From Crambe crambe (lineage: Eukaryota > Porifera > Demospongiae > Poecilosclerida > Crambeidae): DNA of 64,000 nucleotides. The position numbers were made by a program, and so were the translations under genes. Shown one piece after another: positions 51,901-63,300 of this stretch; positions within the stretch are counted from its first letter, which is position 1; the number at the start of each line of letters is the position of its first letter. A model generated the notes under the pieces. It worked only from the letters and a program-made list of their open reading frames with translations, ran no database searches and was not told the origin of the DNA. Location: NCBI GenBank assembly GCA_963924555.1, contig OZ004586.1:7088501-7152500 (forward strand), in the 5' to 3' direction.

Positions 51901-54900
51901 ACAAAAGTATGTGGAAATGGGGAGCACCACGTGCTTGGTACTCTTTTTTCCAAAAGTAATGGTCTACACAGCCCAAAACCTCACCTTTGATCAACACTTT
52001 TTGGAAGAAAGCATGAAATTTGTGCGAAAACTGCCTAGAGACAGAAACAGGGTCCTCTGTGCATAGCTTTCCTATATTGTAACTATCAGACACATCATTC
52101 AAAGACCTGAGATAGCTTACAATGTCATAAGATTCATACTCGGCACAGCTGAATGTGAGGAAGAGAGTTGGTGAACCGTATTCGCGTACCATACACCTCA
52201 GATCACTCTGCCGCACATACCAATACTGCTTTGTGCCACGGACTGACTGAAGCATAGTGGATAAATTGGATTCCAGGTGTTCATCATTTGCTCCCACCTT
52301 GTCCAATAAGTTGCCAACGGTCATTGAGTGTGATTTTGAAGATTTCAGTAGGTTGTAAACACCCGCTGAAATTTCCCTCATTTCTTTCTGCCAAAGCAAG
52401 TAAAATATGTAGCGAGGCTCCTTTCTGAATCGAGGGTCTTTATTAAAGAGGCGGGACTTTATATATTCGCTGTGGGAAATTTTCACACTGCGAGGGTGAT
52501 ACTTTCCAAACTTTCCATCTGGGAAAAGTGTTGGAAAACACATAACATCAAGGAATTTTTGACGATTGTCTAAAGGTTCCTCCTCAACGTGCAAAAGCTT
52601 ATACTGTTCTATGTCAGAATCAGTATTCAGCTTGTTGTTCAAATTTCTTATCGTGTAACATTGCAATCCAGATATGTCATTATCTGAAGCTTTCTCAAGC
52701 ATAGTGCTAGAAGCGTTACTTACTACTTCTACAACTTCCTTGAGTGTTGTGTCTAGAGAACTGTCATCTACGTCTTTGTAAAGCCAGTTGATTTGTCTGA
52801 GCTTCTCTACAGCTCCCTTGATATCTTTGACATTCACAAGGCTGCGCCACACCATTTTGTTAGTGGTAGGCTTACCATTGACTATGATATAGAGTTCAGG
52901 ACTGGCTAGAGATGTAACTGGATGGTTAACCTGATCTAAAGTCTCTAGGGTCTTTCCCAGAGGCAAAGGAAGGAAGAACATTGTACCCTTGCATGCCTGT
53001 AATGAGTTGTATGTGGGTACTTTATTTGTGTAAGTGCCTAACCTAACAACAGTTTGATAACTTTTGGCACGTTGAATGAACTGCTTACTCAAGCAATCCA
53101 AATTTTTCAGCTCTTCTGGAATGGGAATCACCTCTAAACCATTGAGCACACAGCGTGGTGGCATTTTATCATGTTTCATACTAGATTTACAGTAGTTGCA
53201 CATGAAATGAGTCTCATCTGCAGCTTGTTTGTTGTCTCTTAGCATGAACTGTTTCAGCGCAGGCCACACAGTGTTTCCCAATTTATTTGAGAAATTAACT
53301 TTGGTTACGTTTCTGCGTTGATGTAACTGCTGACAGCTACAGCATGGATTCTGAGGATAGTCCTCAACTGCCTTTTGATACTCAGCTATTAGCCCAGCAT
53401 GAGTGACCTGAAGATGCAATTCTAGATCTCTCCTTCTCAGGACTGAGTGTGCTATTTCAGTAAGCTCATGAGTTTTTTCCACATCATTACTCAAAAGAGA
53501 TTCAGAATCACCATCTAAATTGTTCATTAGAAAGGCAAAGTCACCAGACTTGAGTGCTTCATCAAGCTTAGATACACTGTGCAGGCTATTAATAGTAACA
53601 TACACAGCACGTAATAAAGAACGCAAAATAGGATAATGAGTGGCAGCTGATCTCAGAATCCTAAGTCTGCTTTTGCATTCTGTACCCGTGTAACAGAGCA
53701 AGCTGTGCCCTTTGAGTTCTCTAGATTGACTACTTAAATCCTTACTGTAATGGTAGTTTGGACAACCACCATCAATATTGTCCAAAACCTGTGACAGTTC
53801 ATGAATCCGGTTCTCGAACTGTGACTTAAAATCAAGTATACTACTCACTTCTGACTCGGTGAGAGGTTTGCACTTTGTACTACATTTCCATGTATGTGGG
53901 ATATTACTAACAGTACTCTCAGAAACATTCTCTTCTTGCCTACATATCCCACTTTGGTCTATAGTCAAAATATCAGGCCTTTTTACAAAGAGGTATGCAG
54001 AATCGTAGAAGTATGGCTCACTATGAGCCGAGTGCAAACCCTCACCAAAGTCTGCCATTTCTTTGATTTTAAGTGCATTTATATATCTGACAGCTTTGAG
54101 CAAGGCACTGACATATTGCTTGCGTACCTGTATAGCTTTGCATATGACTCTCTGTGCTGCCAGATTAGAAATTGCAGTCTTGCGATTGCCTTTTGGTATC
54201 TTATTGGATGCACTGGTATGCTCGTTTTCAAAAGTGTCTATTAGTTTAGACAACAATCTAGTATTGCACATCAGATTTTTCTTTATTTTGTGTACATAAA
54301 ACATTTTAGCCAGTGGCTTTGGTTCTGCTAATTCATACTTTCGCCTTTGATTAGCACAAATGTAGGCTCTGTTCTTGGCATAGTACTGTCTAGCTCTTTT
54401 TATAACAGCTTTTGCCTTCCTTGAATAAGCAGCTTTCCTTGCTTCAGTGTTAGATCTATAGTAGGCACAACTAGCTGCTTTCATTTTGTCACAGTTTTTT
54501 CGGTAATTTTTTCTCCTGAGAGAGCAGAGACGTTCTTTATTTTTTTTATAATATGCATTCATTTTGGATTTAATAGAAAATTTGTGCTTTTTATTGTACT
54601 CTTTCATTTTTTGGGTGAGGGCATCTATGTTCTTTGCATAATGCTGTTTAAATTCAGATTTCATGGCATCTTTGTTTTTTTCATAATACAGTTTAAATTT
54701 AGACTTCATGGCATTTTTGTTCTTTTCATAATTTAGCCTAGATTTGTATTTTGCAGCATCTTTTCTCTCTTCGTAATTTTGTTTGAACTTTGATCTCATA
54801 TCTTCTTTGTTCTTTTCATAATATTGTTTAAATTTGGTTTTCATATCATTTTTGTGCTTATCATGGTACTGTTTCATTGTAGACCTTTCTGCATCTTTAT

Positions 54901-54952
54901 TCATCTCATACCTCTTTTTTCGCTGTGCCCTCTTTTTCTTTGCCGAAGCCAT
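48935..54952 (-). CDS. Helitron Rep (HUH) / PIF1-like helicase protein, 2005 residues
   Basis: The start is ATG 54952 (MASAKKKRAQRKKRYEMNKD). Residues ~20-200 are a lysine-rich repeat, with units around K-x-x-Y-Y-x-K-N-K-x-x-M-K-S-K-F. A Cys-rich region (near C-S-C-Q-Q-L-H and N-Y-C-K-S-S-M-K) and a Helitron-specific middle domain follow. The Rep domain has P-T-L-F-L-T-F-S-C-A-E, the HUH motif as H-F-H at residues 1012-1014, and Y-Y-V-T-A-Y-V-T-K with the candidate catalytic tyrosines. The helicase has Walker A G-V-G-G-T-G-K-S near 1467, I-I-I-V-D-E-V-S-M-V, G-D-L-L-Q-L-Q-P-V, H-K-C-Q-G-L-S-L and V-A-L-S-R-V. The enzyme nicks and unwinds DNA for rolling-circle transposition. The frame is open throughout, a sign of recent activity. 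The last ~40 residues after A-K-K-R-R-V-D do not fit the family and reflect a frameshift near 49085. Confidence 0.92.
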   Translation of the reverse strand: MASAKKKRAQRKKRYEMNKDAERSTMKQYHDKHKNDMKTKFKQYYEKNKEDMRSKFKQNYEERKDAAKYKSRLNYEKNKNAMKSKFKLYYEKNKDAMKSEFKQHYAKNIDALTQKMKEYNKKHKFSIKSKMNAYYKKNKERLCSLRRKNYRKNCDKMKAASCAYYRSNTEARKAAYSRKAKAVIKRARQYYAKNRAYICANQRRKYELAEPKPLAKMFYVHKIKKNLMCNTRLLSKLIDTFENEHTSASNKIPKGNRKTAISNLAAQRVICKAIQVRKQYVSALLKAVRYINALKIKEMADFGEGLHSAHSEPYFYDSAYLFVKRPDILTIDQSGICRQEENVSESTVSNIPHTWKCSTKCKPLTESEVSSILDFKSQFENRIHELSQVLDNIDGGCPNYHYSKDLSSQSRELKGHSLLCYTGTECKSRLRILRSAATHYPILRSLLRAVYVTINSLHSVSKLDEALKSGDFAFLMNNLDGDSESLLSNDVEKTHELTEIAHSVLRRRDLELHLQVTHAGLIAEYQKAVEDYPQNPCCSCQQLHQRRNVTKVNFSNKLGNTVWPALKQFMLRDNKQAADETHFMCNYCKSSMKHDKMPPRCVLNGLEVIPIPEELKNLDCLSKQFIQRAKSYQTVVRLGTYTNKVPTYNSLQACKGTMFFLPLPLGKTLETLDQVNHPVTSLASPELYIIVNGKPTTNKMVWRSLVNVKDIKGAVEKLRQINWLYKDVDDSSLDTTLKEVVEVVSNASSTMLEKASDNDISGLQCYTIRNLNNKLNTDSDIEQYKLLHVEEEPLDNRQKFLDVMCFPTLFPDGKFGKYHPRSVKISHSEYIKSRLFNKDPRFRKEPRYIFYLLWQKEMREISAGVYNLLKSSKSHSMTVGNLLDKVGANDEHLESNLSTMLQSVRGTKQYWYVRQSDLRCMVREYGSPTLFLTFSCAEYESYDIVSYLRSLNDVSDSYNIGKLCTEDPVSVSRQFSHKFHAFFQKVLIKGEVLGCVDHYFWKKEYQARGAPHFHILLWIRDAPVIGKDDPDKILAWIQERITCHIPEKESNPELNSLVTRYQMHKCSAYCRRRVKRGSIYTTTCKFNFPREPCKNAVLHCVEEKLKKRQKIYQLPRTESETRVNDYNPLLLLLWKANIDIQFVAESSLALSYYVTAYVTKAERSTLQEVWNEVSDNKSVYSRLWSFGVRALRSRECGLYEASDLLIGDHLCEKSTTVKWICVKMPHKRSRRLKNHSVLQEIADNNPESEDIFEDDLFNTHYPKRPADLEDVCLHDFVANYDWYSKDRNGDRIYRRLTKPRLVNHKLYDPNKEEEREDFYYSLVLLFVPFRNETSLLQENEKPEEAFNRLLPSNESCSEYHSRLQKILKAREALKKINDAREANNDNEGTNKEDHDEPELLGQAKSAMLDALHMNAKKPDKLTLQERVMMLNSDQRRIFERVKDHLLHQVQHEADECNCEFEPLCMFISGVGGTGKSFLIEALKQLIDGIWTSDDLTCAVAAPTGLAAFNVGGVTIHRLFQLPIEHEGKEAGYWSLSKASQKIMKTVLRGLKIIIVDEVSMVSSLNLAYMHLRLEELFGGHSWFGGKNVIFVGDLLQLQPVNGSPVFEMISKKSLCHKLGCTTSVNIWKSSIKYDELTINERQKKDREFSQMLDSVRRGSPTEETLCTLQERVTDRSVPELFRDLKNSDMNPVCLFPTREQCDRVNNEMLGSLDSEIYKISCTDEVDETKSKNKWNKKAAEKLEKLNKDCNNTAGLEAVLKLAVGARVMLRRNIDIEVGLVNGAIGTVIAISARCISVQFDHINDPCDIEKVKTKFMVMKNYFIYREQFPLILAYAVTIHKCQGLSLDCAIIDLSSKVFADGMAYVALSRVKSLLGLHLIALDKDSIRVNRKSIMEINRLREMYRKDLPLYDVPAPRTRSKRKLTGTSEQIEPNAKKRRVDTLSKPILLTLSWNKGYGLSNFIQSMSNGSATLVPPLVSSLREAMERVLVVAICLSLVQTKIKLRQ

Positions 54953-55749
54953 AATTATCGTAATAGATAGGTAATATAGCTATGAATTGTTGTTTTATAG
55001 TGTCTAGCTATACAGGCTGTATAGGCCTCGCTAAGTAAAATATGATATATTATACAATGTATAAGATAGGTAATATTATAGCTACATGAATTGCTGTTGT
55101 TAGTTTGTTTGTTAGTTGTTTAATAAATAGTGTAAATACAGGCTATAGGCCTTGCAATTAAAGTATAATGCAATTAGAGCTAGCAACTAGCCAGCTAGTA
55201 AATGTAACTTCCTGTGTATTTCACAGGTAGCTACCTAGCTAGTTAGCTGGCTTGGGAGTTTTTTTTAATATAGCTAGCTAGATAGCTAACTAACTTATCT
55301 CAAAGGTTAGCTATAGATAGCTAGTAACTTATCTCAAAAATTGTCAAGTTACGCTTTGGAAGTCAAGAAGACAGCTGAGCTACGTTATGTCATGGCAACT
55401 ATTATACGCACGCATGCGCGTTCGTGCTTAATGGCTGCTCGTTAGTTGGCAGGCTATTAAGAAAGCGGCTTTTTTCTGAGTGAACTAGAAGCTAAACCGA
55501 TGGGACGTGGACCTGGTCCGAGTAAAATGGAACAGATTCATATATAGAACATGACCCAAGCACGGCCCAATTTTTCTGCAGATCGTGCCATTATTATGAA
55601 TATTATGATTAAGAACAAGAAAATAAAAGAAAATAAGAAATCATGAAAAAGTGCATTTTTACTGCTCTTCCGTGTTAAGTCTTTCAGCCTCCAAAATTCT
55701 CCTGCATGATAAGAATGTGCATGAAATACAGGGTAAGCAGTCATAGCAG
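54953..55749. other. 5' flank of the Helitron up to the duplication junction
   Basis: AT-rich, with many 'tagctagc' words (55160-55330). It should hold the Helitron promoter and 5' terminus; no terminus is certain. The last ~200 bp (55540-55749) resemble nothing else in the window. Confidence 0.4.
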
Positions 55750-56425
55750 ATAATGTTTCAATGAAGTCAAGGTGTCCCGCTTCCTGCACAACTCCCTGGC
55801 CAAAGTGCTCTTACCAATGCCAGGGGGTCCCTCCACCAACACAAACCTTGTCTCTGAAGGTACAATGTCGTCCAATTCCAAAGGACTCTTTGCTCCTCTA
55901 ATTTCATCCACACCACCATGCAGGGATGCTTTTAAGGATGTGTCGTCTTCATGAATGGTCCCACCTTTATCCACCAAAGCAAGGCTAATGAACTCACTAC
56001 AAGGAGCAATGGAGAGTTTGTCATCACGAGCTACAGACTCATTTTCATAGTATGGTTTGAGATATTGATTTGTATATCGTACCAGCATAGGCTCATTTCT
56101 TTTCTTATTTCCCTTCAAAGATTTACTGGAAATCTTCATGGAGTGTTTTTTGCGGTATTTTCTTTTGCATTTTTTTGTAGTGGTCACATGATCACTATCA
56201 AAGGAGTCAGAACTAGTGGCACTACTTGATGTAGATGATGAACTAGATGATGAGACTACACATCTTTTCTTACTTTTCTTGTGTTTGTCCTGTACCTTGT
56301 GTTTGCGTGTTCTTTTGTGCTGCCTTGTGGAGGCAGAGGGTTTCTTACGTTTAGCTGGTGGAGTGTTGGAGGCAGAGGCAGACTGGTCAGAATGATCACT
56401 GTCACTGGACAAGGATGAGTCATTC
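55750..56425 (-). pseudogene. Truncated NLR-C copy: tether and P-loop only
   Basis: Identical to the first part of the NLR-C large exon: Ser/Lys tether, pre-NACHT and Walker A GPPGIGKSTLARELCRK, then T-L-T-S-L-K-H-Y joined to foreign sequence (L-L, stop at 55741). The remaining NACHT, Walker B and LRR are missing, so no working receptor is possible. A truncated DEATH-tether protein could in principle still be made, since promoter and N-terminal exons are present. Confidence 0.9.
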
Positions 56426-58048
56426 CTGTAATGGATAGAGTGCAGTGACATTTCATGATAATATATTAACACAATGATATGCAGGATACATAAGCTAAAT
56501 GTAGTTGCTAGACCTTTTCCACTTTCTCATAAAATAGAAGCATATTTATTGAAGGGTGAAAGGTCTAGGAACTCTAGTGGCCACCCATGCCTTGCTTGCC
56601 ATGCTGGAACTGTGGGAAATGTGTTCATTTGATACTAAAGCTATTCCCAAGGACCTCATGCTCCTAGATTCTGCCTACAGAACAGGTTTATTATATTCAA
56701 ATATTGCCATGGTATGTAGTATGGCAAGTGGGTAATAGTCTCCGACATCGATATTGCAGTGTGGTAATGGTCATTAATGTTATAAACACACCTCAAGTCA
56801 TATGGAGCTAGTCAGTAGCAACGTATGTTTGGCACAGATGGGAACCCAGTATAGCAGATATACCCAGAGGTGTAGCCAAAAGGATAATATGGCAGCAGCG
56901 ATGTAGGGTTTATGTCAATTGTAGGGTTTGTCAATTCTGCAGAGCTTATGAAGTACATAGCCAGCACCTTGTTTCCGTACTTTTTATAGTCATGTACTCA
57001 AGCCTACATCACTCTTTCATTTGGAAGAAATGTTTTTACTCTCATAACGTGATAGTAGTACAGCATGTGCATAATGTGCATGTTATAAATGTGATTTCTA
57101 CAGCCTTAGGCGCTAGGCATTGGCACTAGACTAACTTAAGTGGATTGTAGGCACTAGGCTTTATCTAAGCACTTCATGGAAGCATTACAGCTTTCTACTG
57201 CCACTTGCATGACTCAACAGCAAAATCTTCAAGGAGTTGAAGCACAAATGAGCATCAGCTCAAAAAGCCTATAGGAATACTAGCTTGCTGGCTTGCTTGC
57301 TGTGACGCATATGGAACTATGGTACAAGTCTATGGTTACTCATGTGGACAGATAATTATGCAGTTACAATATTTATCCAGTTCAGAATCCGGGATATAAA
57401 TCCACTTCATGTGTAAACTGTCAAATTGAATCTGCATTAAATTCTGTGGGTTGAATTCTGGATTTAATTCCTGGATTTCAATCTGGATAAGGTGTTTACA
57501 CATGTCACTAATCTGGATTCTGATCTGGATAAAGTGTCGTGTAAACAGGGCTATACTCTATCAGCAAGAACCTCCCAAGTCACTCTATCAGCAAGAACCT
57601 CCCAAGTCACTCCATCAAAGGACATGTTTGAGATTGGTTGTCTCACATTGGGAAGCTAAATGTACTAGCAAGCATTGCGCTTCCTTAGTATGGCAAGTTG
57701 GTAATGGTCTCCTACATCTTTTATTCCAATGTGGTAATGGTCATCATTGTTATCAACACACTTCCTTATTCCAGGTGGGTAAGCTCTCGAGCAGTTTATT
57801 GGATGTTTAACATCTTTGGTTATGCTCAGACTGTAGTAGTAAGAGTGGTAGAAAATACAGCATAGATGTAGGGACTCCCTGCTATAAAAGAATGTTCCTT
57901 TTACTCCCACTTTTCATTCATGAGTACCCCCCACCCCAACCACAAATTTTCTTCCTACAACTTTGAAGGATCTTTAGGCATACCACCATGCCTAACTTTA
58001 GTGAGCAGGTAATCAATAACCATTCAGTATATCTATGTAGTTACTTAC
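56426..58048 (-). other. Copy of NLR-C intron 3
   Basis: The same content as 23034-24656, including the MITE at 57377-57536. Confidence 0.8.
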
Positions 58049-58091
58049 AGTGCAGTGTTGTCTGGAGGATCTGCATCCACTTCAACACAAC
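58049..58091 (-). CDS. Copy of the NLR-C 43-nt linker microexon
   Basis: Identical to 24657-24699, with the same splice sites; part of the truncated gene copy. Confidence 0.7.
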
Positions 58092-58271
58092 CTATTACAC
58101 AAAGAAAGAAGTACCATGATGAAAATAATTTACTTTTTGATCACCCACAAAATGTAAGTCACATATGTTCCTTCCCACCACCAGAATTCATTCACTTTAT
58201 GTACCTTTCCAAGAGTCTCAAAATAGTCACTATATAATATTGTGTGGACTTAATCCTGTTGAAGTGACTGT

Positions 58272-58552
58272 TATGGACACTTTGCTCAAGTGTACAAGAC
58301 AACTGGAAACTGCTTTGTGTTGAGACAGAGACATTGTACACTAAGAAAGTTTTCTCAAGAAAGATGTCATTGACACAAATTCAAGACTGTCACATGTTTG
58401 TATGTTAGTAAGTGAAGCTCAATCTTCACAATTACCACAAGCCATTCCACAGCAATATGAAGAAGTAGCTGTGAGGACATTGTGAATCTGGACAAAGAGT
58501 ATGAGACTCTACATCCATACAGTGACTGAATCCAGGTGGTGGTAAAGGATAT
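58272..58552 (+). pseudogene. Copy of the inverted CARD relic
   Basis: Duplicate of 24880-25160, within the copied intron 2 (58092-58882). Confidence 0.7.
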
Positions 58553-58882
58553 AAGACTGACTCAGGATCCCTCTAAGTGCTCTAGAGATGTTGGGAGTGA
58601 TGATATCAAGTGCCCATAAAGACACTTTAAGTGGACATGTCCACTAGAATAGTGAATAGTATACCAAGTACACACAAATTTGTTCTACCATATATAGAAA
58701 ATGGAGTGCTGCACTCAAGGTCAAAAGTGACAACTTATTCTAGGACATAATTAATTAATGTTGGACCAATGCTACATCAACCTCAGTGTGCATGGTCTAA
58801 GTAATTTACACAGAGGACCCTTGGGGTGTGTGAATGGCACAAAGACCTACTCCTCAGTGTACTACCTAGTGCATATACTTAC

Positions 58883-59025
58883 TTCTTTCATTGGTGGTTC
58901 TTTGTATAAGCTCACAGACTCTTTCAGCAGTGTATGTATCTCCTCCTGCTAAACAAGCCTTCAAAAGGTTCTCATGTGTTGCATCTGCTTTGATCTTTCC
59001 CTTCCAAACAAGTAAAACCTCTATC
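58883..59025 (-). CDS. Copy of NLR-C DEATH exon 2
   Basis: Identical to 25491-25633, with intact splice sites. Confidence 0.75.
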
Positions 59026-59478
59026 CTGAAGGATCATAGTTGAATATTCATAAAGTAATCCCACACCACCCATAACAAATAAACAAACAAACAGACAGAC
59101 AAACAAACAAACAAACAAACAAACAAACACCACCAACAACACAAAAACTCCTTTGGAGTCATTAGCTTTGTTAATTCTCCTCCTTGGTATTCCAAGGTTT
59201 TATTTATTGGGAAAGTATCACTGATCCAGGGATGCATTTAGGATTCTACTTATGGGGCTGTTTGGCATTTCGAGGGGGGGGGGCAAAGCTAATGTGCCTA
59301 TTCGTATGGAATACCTTTATCAATAGGTTACTAAATCTCAAGGGGGGAAGTCCTCCCGGTCCCCCTAAATACATATTGTAACACATTCAGGCTACATAAC
59401 ATGCTCTTAACACATTTTATCTTTTTGAGAAGTTACAGTGTTTGGGGACCTATCTATATCAGATGAAATTCTACTAAC

Positions 59479-59702
59479 CTCTCAATGATAGGTTGGGTAG
59501 GATCACTTCTGCCCACTTTCTTGATGTCTGAAATGTCAGTTCGTGTAAGATGCAATTGAACTGCCAACTTTGTCTCCCATTCAGTTATATGTTTGGCTAT
59601 CTCAGGAAGATCACGATCAGAGTCCACTATCTCCTTCAACTTCCACTGCTTGGAAGGATCAATGAGCTTGTTGACATATTTTTTCAACTCATCAGCCATT
59701 TT
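59479..59702 (-). CDS. Copy of NLR-C DEATH exon 1
   Basis: Identical to 26087-26310, start ATG at 59699. With the exons at 58883 and 58049 it makes a complete DEATH domain and linker in front of a cut NACHT exon. The intron between the DEATH exons (59026-59478) carries the same (AAAC)n and G run. Confidence 0.75.
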
Positions 59703-60446
59703 CTGAAAGTTAATGCACACAGTTACAGGGCCGGAGCCATAGGTCAGGTTTTAAGGTTTCAACCTGACCACTTTTTGTCCCAAAAATTAATGTTAGCTAC
59801 TTTACTTAACTTTGCTTCAGCAAACTACAAGGCCCTGAGGAAGATTTTGAAAGTAAACCAATATCTTGGTGTGGTAGAGATAGTGGGAATATGGTCAGAC
59901 TTCAGAATGGGCTTATCAAATTGGTGTGGTAGGTTGTGTAGGTAAATCACATGGCCCTTGCTAGGAAATGCCCTCTCCCTCCCTCCCTCCTGCTTCTTTA
60001 GATTTAGTGTTTAGCCATCAGATTGTTAGTTATAGCTAGCTATCTAGCTAGACGGCTATTGACAGTGATCCCTGAGATAGTCCAGACACTTCCACCAATG
60101 GCAACTTCTATCCTTAGCCTGGGGGAGGGGGTGTCTTGGCATGCAGAGAAAGGTGTTGAGTTTTTGCTATGATTAATATTGGTGTGTTTTTGTTCAATCA
60201 CATACAATGGCTTTCTACAGTACTTATAATTTGCATTTTACTAGTGCACTTGCCAACCTGATAAAGACACTGTGGGGAGATAACCCAGAGGGATCCTGGT
60301 GTAAATACTCTGGTAATATGGTCAGACTTATGTTAGACTTGTGTATGGTCATTGCAACTAGGCATGTTTCGGCCTTTATAATTGTAACTCTCAGAACAGA
60401 AGTGAAGTCACTGACTATTAAAGAATTGCCACATGCACACACTCTA

Positions 60447-60597
60447 TACAGAGGATTGCAGGTTGGTTGGTTGAGGGAGAAGATTTTTCTTATTGACATA
60501 TTATACCACTAGCCATTGTTCAGAACAATAGCTAGTGGCCTCTTATGTAAACAAGCAAAGTCTTGAGGCTCCCTCAACCAACCTGCAATCCTCTGTA
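60447..60597. mobile_element. Mariner-type MITE (copy of 27055-27205)
   Basis: TACAGAGGATTGCAGG and its inverse, in the duplicated segment. Confidence 0.65.
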
Positions 60598-61108
60598 GTC
60601 TTCCTGAGGCATACAATATTATCCACATGAACATAATTATCATGTATATAATTATTCCATCTACAAGGCCCTGATGAGCCTATGGGGGTATCTTGTAGTG
60701 GGAATGTGGAATGTGGTCAGGCTCTTATCAAATTTGCAGCTGTTGGTGTGGTAGTTGTGTAAATCACACATGGCCCTTGCTTCATGCTGTATCCTGCTTC
60801 TTTAGCTATCTAAAGCTAGATGGCTACTGTAATCCCTGATACGTAGTCCAGACACTTCCATCAATGACAACTTCTCCAGAGGGGGTGAAACAGTCCTGTC
60901 TTGGCATGCAGATAAAGTAAAGGAGAGGTGTTGAGTTTTGACTAGTGTTGGTGTGTTTTGTTCAGTCGTATTGCAATGGCTTAGCTACTAGCTACAGTAT
61001 TTTTCATTTGCAATGTGAATTAATGCATAGTGCTGTGCACTTTGAAATAGCTATCTGCCAATCTGATGAGACACTGTGGGGAGATAACCCATAGAGGGAA
61101 TACTCTGG

Positions 61109-61251
61109 TACAGTGGATTGCAGTGATCTTGCAACGTAACACCAAACCAAAATTTACATAGCTTCCTTTGAAAAGCCACAATTAAGTCAGTTGAAAGGAG
61201 GCTATGTAAATTTTGGTTTGGTGTTTGAATTTCATGTTGCAATCCACTGTA
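61109..61251. mobile_element. Mariner-type MITE (copy of 27717-27859)
   Basis: The right end (CCACTGTA) abuts the 178-bp deletion junction at 61250/61251. Confidence 0.65.
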
Positions 61252-62132
61252 GTATGTTCAGACTTCTAGCTAATTTGTGGTAGGCTGTGTATGGTCATTG
61301 CAATTATGCATGTTTGTGAAATTGCTTAATGATCACTCCAGTAGTACTCACTCCTTCAACAATTAAGTTCGGTATCTACTATTCACCCCCTCCCTTCCCC
61401 CCAAGGAAATCCAGCTCACCCACTGCATGAACAGCTACAAGGAATGTCTCACTTGAGAAACATTACAAGGAAGGTTATAAGTTCATGTGGAATTTGGATG
61501 TGACTTAAAATAGGTCAGCTATTCATCAATGATAAATTGGCAGCTCAGTAATTTCTAAATAGGCTATTATAGTGAAAACTGAAAGCCTAACAGATAGCAT
61601 GAAGTTGCATTGCATATCATTTTGAATTCTCTTGACCCACCAACTTTTGTACCCTTATGGTGATGGATGTGGTCTAATTCCATCACCTTGTCAACCTAGT
61701 GATTCAAAACTGGGAACTATTCCCTCCATATTTCTCTCATCTCACTTCTATAACCAAAAGGAAAGTGGTCTGGTATACCTCATACCCAAAGGCCAGACTA
61801 GTCTATACTGCTTAGTACAGACCTTGACTATAAACCCACCTTTCTCTCAGAAGTGAAGTTGCTGACAATTGCCACACACTAGTCTTGCTGATACGCAAAC
61901 AATATGATCCACATGAACAGTATAGTTTATATTATAGCCCTAGCTAAACCAATGTGGTAGAGATAGTGGGAATATGGTCAGACTTCAGAATGGGCTTATC
62001 AAATTGGCGTGGTAGATTATGTTTCACATGGCCCTTGCTAGGGAACTTCATGCTGTATGTGAAGGTCATTACTGGATGCCCCCTCCCTCCCTCCCTCCTT
62101 CCTGCTTCTTTAGATTTAGTGTTTAGCTATTA

Positions 62133-62253
62133 TACAGCAGATTGCAGTGATCTTGCAATACAAATTCAGAACAGCAAAACCAAAATTTACATAGCCTCCT
62201 TTCAAAATAACCCAATTCCAGAGCCATTTGCAAGATCACTGCAATCTGCCGTA
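62133..62253. mobile_element. Mariner-type MITE (copy of 28919-29039)
   Basis: The same TACAGCAGATTGCA end and its inverse; the rest of 61252-63300 repeats the non-coding spacer of copy 1. Confidence 0.6.
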
Positions 62254-63300
62254 TACCATCAGATTGTTAGTTATAGCTATCTATCTAGCTAGATGGCTAC
62301 TGATAGTGATCCCTGAGATAGTCCAGACACTTCCACCAACGGCAACTTCTATCCTTAGCCCGAGCCCGGGGGAGGGGGGGAGGGGGGGTGGGGGGCTTGG
62401 CATGCAGATAAAGTAAAGGAAAGGTGCTGAGTTTTTGCTATGATTAGTGTTGGTGTGTTTTTGTTCAATCACATGCAATGGCTTTCTTCAGTACTTATAA
62501 TATATGTATTTACTAGTGCACTTGCCAACCTGATAAGATACTGTGGGGAGATAACCCATAAAGGGATCCTGGTGTGGTTGAGATAAATACTCTGGTAATA
62601 TGGTCAGACTTCTATTAGGCTGTGTATGGCTGGCTCTCATGCATGTTTCCTGAAATTGCTTTATGATAATGATCACTGTCACAGCATGCATTATGAAGGT
62701 AAGTGTAAAAAAATGATACTTTCTACACTTTTTATAACATATTTTTGAAATCATATCCCCTCAGTGCAGCTAAGCCCATAGAAGCTATGATAAAGGTCTC
62801 CTAAGTACCTGTGGTGTTTTTTTTAACCACTGAGGTCATGTCATGTCTTCCATATGGGGGGTGTAAAGTTGTAACTAAGTACACCATTGGAAAGCTCTCA
62901 AAGAGAGCTCTCTTTTGAGACCTAAATCAAGCTTATAGGGGGTAGTATAATGAAGATATGGACGTTTTAAAAATTCAAATTATTATGGAATAATCTATAT
63001 TGATCTTCTCTTAAAATAATTATGTTGGACAAGGACCTGATCACGTCTGGTAGCAGACCAGATGGAGGAAAAAGAATAACGATTGTATATTATACCATGC
63101 CTCTGATGATAGAGGGATGGGTGGGAGGGATGAGTAGAGTAGCTAGTTGCTTGGTCACTTGCATTTGCCTTGACTAACTGGCTAAGCATGTGTGCAAGCA
63201 TGTCACAATACAACTGCTCTGTGTGGCCCACACTACAGTATTGCATATATGAACATCCTGCTGCTGAGAGAGAACCTCCCATCATTAACTCTGTTTAATA

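Larger units (their letters stand above)
47856..54952 (-). mobile_element. Helitron (coding part), OTU-bearing
   Basis: One minus-strand block encodes a Rep/helicase protein and, directly after it in another frame, a two-domain OTU protease. This gene content is typical of animal Helitrons, rolling-circle DNA transposons. Exact ends (5' TC, 3' hairpin with CTRR, A/T insertion site) were not resolved. The 5' flank runs up to the segmental-duplication junction at 55750. Confidence 0.8.
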
